From positions 1 through 25,279 of the forward strand of contig JANDJZ010000713.1 of NCBI GenBank assembly GCA_027943245.1: a stretch of 25,279 bases of DNA, given 5' to 3'. Under the pieces are notes generated by a model. It was given only the letters and a program-made list of their open reading frames with translations. It was not told where the DNA came from and searched no databases. Positions 11,646 through 19,966 of this stretch are shown piece after piece. Made by a program: the position numbers and the translations under genes. This DNA comes from Acanthamoeba sp. SK_2022b (lineage: Eukaryota; Discosea; Longamoebia; Acanthamoebidae). Every line of letters starts with the position of its first letter. The stretch's first letter is position 1.

Positions 11646-14091
11646 AGTCACCTTGGTGGCGGAGCCAGCTCCAGACCTGCATGCGGGAGATCTCGGCGGT
11701 GGCGGCGTCCTCCATGAGGTTGAAGATGGGCACGCAGCCCTGGCCGCGCAGCCACGACTCCATGTACTGCAGGCCCACCGACACGTTGTGCCTCAGCCCT
11801 GCAGACCACATGCGCTGTGAGCAACGACGTGAGGCCATGGGACACGTGTGCGGTGGCGGTTACCCTTCTCGGTGATGTTGCCCTTGGGCACGCGGAGGAG
11901 GTCCTCGGCGGTGACCTTGGCGTCGCTGCGCTTGGCGCTGTCGATCTGGTTGGGGCCCTTCATGTGGGCATCGAAGATCTCCCGGGCCACGGGCACGAGA
12001 CCAGGGTGGGCCACCCACGTGCCGTCGTGGCCGGCCTTCACCTCCCGCTCCTTATCATCCCGTACCTTCCTCATCGCCTCGTCATTGGCTTGCTGCACAC
12101 AACACAACACAACACAACACAACACAACACAACACAACACACGTGAGCAAGACTTGAAGTGGCGACGAACGGCTACTGGGTGGTTGGGGGCATGTGCGTA
12201 CGGGATCGTTCTTGATGGGAATCTGAGCGGCCATGCCGCCCATGGCGTGCGCGCCGCGGCGGTGGCACGTCTGGATGAGGCGGTCGACGTAGGCCTTCAT
12301 GAAGGGCTGGGTCATCGTCACCTCGCTCCTGTCCGGCAGCACGCAGTCCGGACGCTCCCTGAACTGTTACCGCGGAGCGTGCGCGCGTGTCATACACAAG
12401 TCGATGAGCTAACATCATTAATTATTAAATAACAAATAACAAATTTTAATTTTAATTTTAATTTATAATAAATAGCCATACCTTCTTGATGAAGGAGAAG
12501 ATGTAGTCCCATCGGCCGCAGTTGAGACCGGCCGAGTGGTCCCTCAGCTCATACAGAATCTGTAGCGCGATTGCGATCAGCACCAAGACAAGACAAGACA
12601 AGGGAGGGAGGCGGACCTCGTCCATCTGGAAGGCGGCGAGGATGGTCTCGATGAGGACGGTGGCCTTTACGCTGCCGCGCGAGAGACCCATGCGGTCCTG
12701 CGAGAAGTTGAACACGTCGTTCCACAGGCGCGCCTCGTGGTGGTGCTCGAGCTTGGGCAGGTAGAAGAACGGGCCTGTGCAGTCGAGAAGGACATCACAC
12801 ACACGTGAGCCCTCGCAAGAGCTCAAGCAATGCAAGGAATGACGGCGACACGGTACCCTGCTGCTGGCGCGCGAGGGTCTTGGCGTTGTGGAAGAAGTAG
12901 AGGCCAAAGTCAAAGAGCGACCCCGACACGGGCTTGCCGTCGACCAACATGTGGCGCTCGGGCAGATGCCAGCCGCGAGGCCTAGCGCAGCCCATCAGAC
13001 GTCAGCCAACCAATTCAATTAATAATAGAATAAAATAAATCAAAAAAAAAGGAGAAAAAAAAAAATCGGCTTCGAGTAGAGGCACCTGACGAAGAGGGTG
13101 GCGGTCTTGTCGTTGAGCTGGTAGGACTTGCCCTGCTCGTTGGTGTAGCCGATGACCTTGTTCACGGCGTCTCTCAGGTTGACCTGCCCGTCCACGTTGT
13201 TGACCCACGTCGGCGAGTCTGAAGCAGCAGCAGCAGGCTGACGTCAGCACAGAAACGAGAGGCTCAAGAGCAAGGGGGCGAGAGGCAAGGCGCTCCGCGT
13301 ACTGGAATCCTCGAAGTCGGCCATGAAGCAGGAGGCGCCCGAGTTGAGCGCGTTGATGATCATCTTGCGGTCAACTGGCCCGGTGATCTCCACGCGTCGG
13401 TCCTGGATGGCCTCGGGCACCGGCGCGACCTTCCACTCCGACTCACGGATGTGGCGCGTCTCCTCCAGGAAGTCGGGCAGCTTGCCCGCCGTCAGCTCTT
13501 GCTGCACCTGCACCTCCCAGCGTGAGCAAATACAAAGCAATCTACGTAAAAATAAATAAATAAATAAATAATAAATGAAATCATAATAAATAATAAATGA
13601 AATCAAATAATTCATAATAAAAAGTAGAGAGATTATGATTTCATTTATTATTTATCAAATAATTCATAATAAAAAGTAGAGAGATAAATACCCGTTCGCG
13701 GGCATCGAGGAGCTCCTGGCGGGTGGGCTCGAATTGGCGGGAGAGGGACGCCACGAAGTGGAGGGCGGCGGGTGTGAGGACAGACGCCCGCTCCTCGTTG
13801 ACGGGGGCCAGTATCTCAATGCCGTCGGAGTGCAGCGACCGGTTGAGCTCGTGGGACAGGTCCCGTTCGGTCTGTGAGTTCACAAAATGTTGTTAGCATG
13901 TAACGTGACTTGATTGGCTCTACGCGAACAAACAGCTCGCGTTGGGAGGAGGTGGGCTTCTGTACCCTGCGAGCGTAGCTTCGCCACAAGACTGAGCCCA
14001 GGGCTCTCGAGGTGACGGTCAACCCAGACGAAGAGGAAGGGGAGAGCATGGAACGCCCTCCACGTAGCAAGCTATTCCTTGCTGTCAGCAT
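8692..14091 (-). CDS. Bifunctional malate synthase-isocitrate lyase (glyoxylate cycle)
   Basis: One protein carries both glyoxylate-shunt enzymes: isocitrate to glyoxylate + succinate, then glyoxylate + acetyl-CoA to malate. It has 21 exons: 14091..13966, 13871..13692, 13507..13303, 13218..13086, 12981..12857, 12774..12617, 12559..12482, 12363..12202, 12092..11864, 11798..11652, 11545..11323, 11227..11091, 10989..10765, 10636..10546, 10456..10320, 10223..10133, 10050..9823, 9747..9657, 9544..9388, 9258..9016, 8942..8692; 1138 aa. Exon 1 encodes a 42-residue mitochondrial-type presequence (7 Arg, no Asp/Glu). Residues 43-585 are malate synthase A: signature [16 protein letters not shown] (315-330) and [12 protein letters not shown] with the candidate base Asp496. 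Residues about 595-1138 are isocitrate lyase: KKCGHL with catalytic Cys804, plus [15 protein letters not shown] and NLSPSFNW motifs. The MS-ICL join sits in an open exon pair (11323/11227, codon split AG|C), so this is one gene. The C terminus, EKSE, lacks a PTS1 peroxisomal signal. Confidence 0.96.
9269..9328. repeat. (ACGAC)n pentanucleotide repeat
   Basis: About 11 perfect 5-bp units, in the intron 9387..9259 of the MS-ICL gene. It has no spacers and is a simple microsatellite. Confidence 0.95.
11585..11644. repeat. (GT)n microsatellite in MS-ICL intron
   Basis: About 30 GT units, (CA)n in the sense of the gene, just inside the donor of the intron 11651..11546. Confidence 0.95.
12096..12142. 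repeat. (ACACA)n pentanucleotide repeat
   Basis: About nine 5-bp units, close to the acceptor of the intron 12201..12093 of the MS-ICL gene. Confidence 0.95.
13564..13685. repeat. AT-rich inverted and direct repeats in MS-ICL intron 2
   Basis: A 24-nt arm at 13564..13587 is perfectly complementary to 13632..13655 (44-nt loop). Part of the left arm recurs at 13586..13605. Separately, a 32-nt block at 13602..13633 is repeated exactly at 13654..13685. All lie inside the 184-nt intron 13691..13508, among the longest of this gene. Confidence 0.9.
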
Positions 14092-15335
14092 GGCGGTGGT
14101 GGCTGTTGTGGTCGTGTAGCGGCGGTGATGTTCCTATCTGTTGTGGCGGATCGAGAAGGGAATAAAGCTTAGCACCAGACCACTGGGGTGTGGATAGGCT
14201 GGGATCGCCAAGGACATCTTCCAGGCCAGGTCAGAATAGGACCGTTCCGCCTCCTCCCAAGGTACCGCTGGGCTCTACCCCCACTATTGGATAATTGGAA
14301 TTCGAAATATCTTGCAATGATTAAGTCGTAAATATTTGGCATATTGTAATTTTAAGAGTCCTAACACTGAAACCTGGGCCTGGGCCCTTATCTGGGTTTG
14401 GGCTCTCTGGCCCTCTGTGTTAACACCCTCTATATCCACCCCTACGATACGCTAGAGCGGCCCTGATGAGCTTTGTAGTGGCCAAGGGCGTGTGGCGTGG
14501 CAACGACGAAGATAAACTCAAGAGGGCGCGGGAACGGAAAGGTACCCAAGGTGGGGGTCGCGCTGTTGTTGCTTCGTTGTTGCTGGCCAGAAAGAAGAAG
14601 AAGAGGGGAGAGAGGACGACGAGCTGCTATTGACGTCGTCGTGTGGCTCTCGTGAATGGTGTGTGCGTGGTGTCTATCTGTTTTCTTGAACCAGCGTAGC
14701 GGCCCTGATGGTGGCGCTGTATGTGGTGGTGGATGGTGGTGAATAGGAAGAGAGTCAAAGGAACTGCGAGACCACCCAACCGGCACCTCCCCTTTAAATG
14801 TTGGCGGTCGCCGTATGAGTGGTGGCCAAGCCAGCCAAGCGGGAAGCAGCCCACTCCCACCTCGCACATCCTAACGCAAAACCTGAGGAAATCCGAGCAG
14901 TACACCAGAACACTGGTACTTCCCAATCCCCCTTGCCCGTTTGGGTTGTTCCAACATCCCTGGCCATCGCGCGCCGGTGCTGTTTTCTGACACAGCCCCA
15001 GAGTCGGCCAATTGGATAATTTGTATTGGTCGACGAATTAATAAATAGTGAAATTTCGATATAGTTTCGCCAGAAGAGCCAATTTAGAGTGAGCGGGCAC
15101 ACCGACACAACAGGTGGCCAGCGGCACAATGAACCAGGTCCTTATCTGCCGCGATATCGTTCGGCTTTCTGCTCGCCGGGTTGGTGAGCTACACGCCCGT
15201 CTGCGAGGTCCCACAGGTCCAGATAACGCAGGATGGCGTGGGAGAGGTGGGACTTGTTCCCGCGCGCTACACACACGTCACGCTGGCCTGGCAGACGAAG
15301 TACCTTTATGGCTGGGCCAGGTGGACGGGGACACC
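14092..15335. other. Intergenic region between MS-ICL promoter and HAD gene 3' end
   Basis: This 1.24-kb stretch should contain the promoter and leader of the MS-ICL gene (start 14091, minus) and the 3' end of the HAD gene (stop 15336, minus). Two small direct repeats are visible: 11 bp (ATTGGATAATT) at 14286 and 15011, and 13 bp (AGCGGCCCTGATG) at 14456 and 14698. A short plus-strand frame from ATG 14466 to a GTACCC donor at about 14542 has coding-like composition but I found no convincing continuation. No recognisable gene. Confidence 0.55.
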
Positions 15336-16704
15336 TTAGAGCCCGCCGTGAAGGACGAGGTGGTCGGCAAAGTCCCTGAGCGACTCGAAGACGTGGTCGG
15401 GCGCCGAGGCGCGGAGGTGGGCCTCGGTGCCCATCCCGCACAGCAGGGCCACCGCGATCGAGCCGGCTTGCTTGGCCATCACTGAACGTGCCAAAGCATA
15501 CGCGCGTGGTGAGCTACTCCCTCTCCCTCCCCTCCCATGTGCACGGCGAGCGCACCAACATCTGACACGGCGTCGCCGACGTAGGCGGTCTCGTGTGGCT
15601 CTACGTCAATCGATTTGAGCGCCTGCGGGATGAGAGAAGGCCGAGAGGAGAGAGAGAGAGAGAAAGGGCGAGAGTGAGTGGAATCGGGTTTGGGAGGGGG
15701 GGGGGGCAAAGGCGACAACCGACGGCGTACCTGCAGGTATTTGGTCGGGTCTGGCTTGTCCGCCTCGGTGACGGTGAACGCGAAATGACCGAAGATGTGG
15801 CCGAGGTCCCTTTCCAGTGCTGCCACGCATGCACGCAACGACCAATCCACGACGACGACAACAGGCGCGTTGACGGTCAGCACGAGGCCATGTGGGAGGG
15901 GGACATGGCTTGCAGGCGAAATGCAGAGTTTGTGCAACCTTTGAGCGAACCGTTGGAGAGCACGCCGAGCACGTAGTCGCGCGCTTTGAGACGGCTCGCC
16001 CCGTCCTCCGCCCCGTCGTACATGGCGATGAGCTCCTTCACCTCTTCGGAGGCGAAGAGGCGCTGGTACTCGTCCCGCACGCCCACCACCAGCTCCTCGT
16101 CTATATCGCCCTCGCGCTCCTGCTTTGTGTTTGGTTTGTCTCGGTGAGCGAGGCGGTTCCCCTACAGCCGGCCACGGTACAGCCGAGAAGGGCAAGTCCC
16201 GACCTTGTTGGCAATGAGCGCGTTGAGCTGTTGCTCTCCATCAGGGCGGGTGAGGTACTCCTCCAGGCCCTGCGACAAGGCGCCAGTAGTCGGTGAGTGA
16301 GCGGCACAGCGACCACAGCGGGCGGAGGAAGGGTTGGCGTGCATGCCTGGCCCCTGGTGATGTACAGCGCCTTGGTCGCATGCAACAGATTGTTGAATGA
16401 CTCCAGCCCTCTGGAACGTGAACTACACATTAATCTCATCTCTAGTTTTACACAGAAATCTTGGGAAGGTGATTGATGTTGAATGACAAGAGTGGCTCTC
16501 GGCGCAGGTTGGCACACTGATGAATCTTTTCGACAGTGGAGGAAGAGCGTGGGCGCACCGGAGGTGGTAGGCGATCTTGGGATCGAATTGGAAGTGCAGG
16601 CCGTGCTTGCGGAAGGCGTCGGTGAAGCACCTGTGCATGGCTCGCTCCGAGTCCCGGAACACTCCGCCCACGTCAAACACAACCGCCTTCACCTTCCTCT
16701 TCAT
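15336..16704 (-). CDS. HAD-superfamily hydrolase
   Basis: Predicted haloacid-dehalogenase-fold hydrolase, probably a small-molecule phosphatase; substrate unknown. Seven exons: 16704..16559, 16410..16347, 16269..16204, 16119..15939, 15819..15731, 15622..15556, 15481..15336; 252 aa. The HAD motifs appear in order: I, nucleophile Asp11 in VVFDVGGV; II, Ser147 in GVLSNGS; III, Lys174 in EADKPDP; IV, Asp199/Asp203 in YVGDAVSDV. The usual Asp two residues after the nucleophile is Gly13, as in other DVGG-type HAD proteins. The cap lies between motifs I and II (about 25-135), as in subfamily IA. The ATG at 16704 puts the first strand directly at the N terminus; upstream in frame there is only TTG. 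The intron 16346..16270 must use a GC donor (CAG|GCATGC). The gene is divergent from the kelch gene with 125 bp between the ATGs. Confidence 0.86.
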
Positions 16705-16829
16705 CCCGTCTGGCAATCGAGCGAAAATATTATAATACTTTTTATTGGAAACATTTTATTTTATTTTTATATCAATTGAAACGATCCAAACCAGCCAAAC
16801 GGACACACTAGCAAGTGTTCCCTGAGTCA
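16705..16829. promoter_or_regulatory. Compact divergent promoter between HAD and kelch genes
   Basis: The 125 bp between the two start codons include an AT-rich core (about 16725-16785). The shared-promoter role is inferred from spacing and orientation. An upstream 5' leader intron for either gene cannot be excluded, because AT-rich blocks elsewhere in the window are intronic. Confidence 0.4.
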
Positions 16830-18131
16830 ATGTATTGGCAAAAGATAAGGGCGACTGGTGGCGACCACAAGCCAGGACACCGTCTCTGCCACACACTAAA
16901 CTCGCTGCCAGGCCGTCGCCTGCTTTTGTTCGGTCGGTGGCAACCACCTATCCCCCCCCCCCCACGTACGCGTGCTGACACGCCTGCACAGGTGGGTGGA
17001 GCGGTACCGAGCAGAGATACAACGAGTTGTGCTTCTTCGATGCTGGTGCGCTGTGGCCTCGTTTTTATCTAGTGCGCCGTACACCACCCACTGACCGCTG
17101 CCCACACAGAAACCGAGGAGTGGACCGTGGTGCCAGCGTCGGGCGACATCCCAAGCGCTCGCTCCACGCATTCGGTACCGAGCAAATGCATAGCTGCACC
17201 TTTCATCTATTCTCTATTCTACTTATTGTTTTTTTTAATCTATTTATTAAGAAAAAATGTTTAATCAATTTCTCCCTTGTGTGGGCCGTGCCAGATGACT
17301 CTGATCAATGGTGGCAAGCAGCTGCTCATGTTCGCTGGCTACAAGGGTTCATCTTCATTGCGGATCTTTGGGGGCATGTGTAGCGGACTCATGAGTGCGT
17401 GTTGGCATGCCCCTGCGCAGGTGAGGAGCAGCGATTCGACGACGTCCATGTCCTCGATTTGGGTGCGTCTGCTCTCCCCCCTCTCCCCCCCTCTCACCGG
17501 CCACGGTCTAACGGCGGCCATTGGCCCGTTCGCCTGTTAACAGGCACGCTGACGTGGACAAAGATGAAGCTGGACCGCCCAAGGCCGGCCCCGCGCAACA
17601 CGCACACGGCCGTCCTGCTCGGCGACGGCCGGCGAATCGCGGTGTTTGGGGGCCGTGACGAACACTCGTTCTTCAACGACTGTTGGATCCTCGACGTCGG
17701 TACTGCATCGCTCGTTGTTGGTGTCACGCGCCACCACTAATCACACACACGCACACACACCACATGCATACACAACACGCACACGAAACGCAGCGAGAAT
17801 GCGGTGGCAACAGGTGGCTGCGACTGGCGCGTTACCGCCTGGGCGTTCCGGCCATTCGGCGGTGCTCGTGCGGCAGCACAGCATGCTCGTCTTTGGCGGG
17901 TGGGGCGGCGGCTACGAACGGTTCGGCGACCTCTACGAGCTCAACCTCGGTACGCCCCCCCCCTCTTGCCGAGCGTGCGTCGCGCCTGCCTCCCCCCCGC
18001 GGTGGCCATGGCCTCAAGACCGTGGCCCTCCTGTGTGCAGAGACGGGCGAGTGGAAGGAGCACGCCCCCACCGGCCACCCGCCCAAGGAGCGGTCCGGCC
18101 ACGCGGCCTGCATGCTCAACCCCTCGCTCAT

Positions 18132-18193
<62 letters not shown>

Positions 18194-18877
18194 TTGGTGG
18201 CCTCTCTTTGACTCAACGACACCTCTCCACTAACCCCCCCCCCTTCTCCCCACCGACTAGATGGTCTTTGGCGGCTGGGGAAACAGCGAGTATCGCAACG
18301 ACGTGCACCTCCTGGACGTGGACGCCATGAAATGGACGCGATCGCACCCCGCGGGTAGCCACGCCTGGCTTGTTGATGGTTTGCACCGACGCGCGTGTGA
18401 ACCAACTCCACCACCTCGTTGCGTCCAGGGGAGCAACCTGAGAAGCGCAGGTTCCACGCGCTGACGCTCTTGGACGACAAGGTGTACCTGTACGGCGGCC
18501 GGTACGCTGACACAGCGCGCGCGCCGATGCGCGTCTTTCGGGGGGGGGGGCTGGGCCTTGACCGTGGTTGTGTCCGCAGGAACGAGGAGAAGCACTGCAA
18601 GGACCTGCACGCGCTGGTTCTGGGGCCTCGCCAGCTGCGCGCGCTGTGCGTGTCGTATCTGGTGGCCAACTTCGACTTGTACCAGCCGCAGCAACTGGAC
18701 GTGCTGCCGGAGGACGTGCAGCGACATGTGCGCACCGCCCGCGAGCACGAGTGCAAGCGCCGACGCAAGCTGGAGGATTACGGAATGGAGTGTGAGGAAG
18801 ACTACACAGAAGACGAAGACGAAGATGAGGAAGAGGAAGAGGAGGAAGAGGAGGAAGTAAGCACAGTAGTGTCTTGA
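16830..18877 (+). CDS. Six-kelch-repeat protein with acidic C-terminal tail
   Basis: Predicted kelch beta-propeller, a protein-interaction scaffold; partner unknown. Eleven exons: 16830..16932, 16992..17045, 17110..17174, 17295..17346, 17421..17462, 17544..17699, 17794..17949, 18041..18132, 18261..18354, 18429..18501, 18580..18877; all GT-AG, 394 aa. Six repeats each show an R-x-x-H motif, a double-Gly strand and a terminal Trp: RLLLFGGWSGTEQRYNEL, KQLLMFAGYKGEEQRFDD, RIAVFGGRDEHSFFND, SMLVFGGWGGGYERFGDL, SLMMVFGGWGNSEYRND, KVYLYGGRNEEKHCKDL. That count suits a closed six-bladed propeller. After the propeller comes a roughly 70-residue segment (QLRALCVSYLVANFDLYQP, BTB/BACK-like spacing but not assigned) and a tail of about 20 acidic residues. 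ATG 16830 opens the first repeat directly (MYWQKIRATGG). Exons 6 and 7 each encode one complete repeat. Confidence 0.93.
18133..18192 (+). repeat. (GT)n microsatellite starting at a splice donor
   Basis: About 30 GT units begin immediately after the ATG codon that ends kelch exon 8, so the donor GT is the first unit of the repeat. The intron ends at 18260. Confidence 0.95.
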
Positions 18878-18920
18878 ATTCTGGCAAGATTACCACCAAC
18901 CCTTGGCTATGGTCATTTGA

Positions 18921-19887
18921 TCACCACTTTGAGCACGAAACATGGTGGTGGATCTTATTTGGCCTCTTTCGCAGCTGGATACGTTGCTTGCCCATGACCG
19001 GCCAGGGCCTGTAGCACGGCAAAGATGAGCAGAGCAGTCGATCACAGTCACCGCCAAGAGAGGACCGCGTGCCACAGTGCACAGGCTTTGGATTCTGCGA
19101 AGCAGGCCGCATCGCAAGGTCTGTGTGACAGCACCTCATGATCAGCTTTTGCAACTTGTGGCGGCACGGCGTATCTTTCGGTAGACTAAAGCTGGGCGAG
19201 AACCAGGCCGAGTAGGATTCGGCCATGAGCTCCAAGAGGAGCAGGCCAAAGTTGTAGGCGTCCGCCTTATCTGGGTTAGCAGTTCCCTCAGCCGCCACGG
19301 GATACCGACCGAAGAGGCGCGAGGCGAAGGAACTGCCTCGTTTGGCCCGCGCCGTGTCGAAGTCGCAGATGCGCACCGAGCCATCGTCCATGATGAGCAC
19401 GTTCTCAGGCTTCAGCGCTGCGTTTGGTCAAGCAGAGGTACACGTTCGATACAGCACCGCGTGGTGTCAGGTTCAAGCACAAGATCTTGCGAGAACAGGT
19501 GTTTGTATACCTCGATGGAAGACCGGTGGCCTTTGCGAGTGAAGGAAGCACACGGCCTCGGCAACCTCGGTTCCTATTCGCAGTTTGTCCTGCAGCGACA
19601 GGCGTCCCGCTCTGGCCGATACGAAGTCGCGCAGGTTGCCTTGCTGGCCGTACTCCATGAGGAGAACTAGCTCGCTCCCCTGCTCGCTCAGGCCATGGAT
19701 CCGGATATTGTTCTTATGTCTGTACCTCCTGCAGACAACGATCGTTTCAGGGCATCTTCGAGCAGCTCGGTTCCTTCCGCGAACTTGACACACCGTGCCG
19801 CGACCCTTGTGCCATTCAGCAAGACTGGTACCACGCCGAAGACCCCCGCATGTTTTCCCTGGACTTGATCCCAGTTGACGGCCATCT
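18921..19887 (-). CDS. Protein-kinase-like domain with degenerate catalytic motifs
   Basis: TKL-like kinase fold, probably the C-terminal half of an ankyrin-kinase gene. Exons 19887..19511 and 19417..18921 join through a GT-AG intron at the catalytic loop. Recognisable landmarks: Gly loop GKHAGVFGVV, strand beta3 VAARCVKF, hinge LLMEYGQQGNL, helix E LRIGTEVAEAVCFLH, catalytic loop HRALKPENVLIM, activation start ICDFDTARAK, helix F region GTANPDKADAYNFGLLLLEL, and CCHTDLAMRP. Three hallmark residues differ: the beta3 Lys position reads Arg, HRD is HRA, and DFG is DFD. Around 19735-19750 the frame shifts by one base between EDALKR and CRRYRHKNN, with no intron able to explain it. This could be a pseudokinase with a sequencing error, or a pseudogene. 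The stop at 18921 lies 43 bp from the convergent kelch stop. Confidence 0.7.
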
Positions 19888-19966
19888 CTGCGGTCATGCA
19901 CACACCGGCATTAGTGCCCGCTACACGCCAGGCACGACCTTTGATGTGCCTGAATGAGCGACAAAC

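Noticed and set aside
15142..15335. Minus-strand frame downstream of the HAD stop (GNKSHLSHAILRYLDLWDL)
   Set aside because: It looks mildly protein-like but has no start or splice link to the HAD gene, whose own frame stops cleanly at 15336; probably 3' untranslated sequence.
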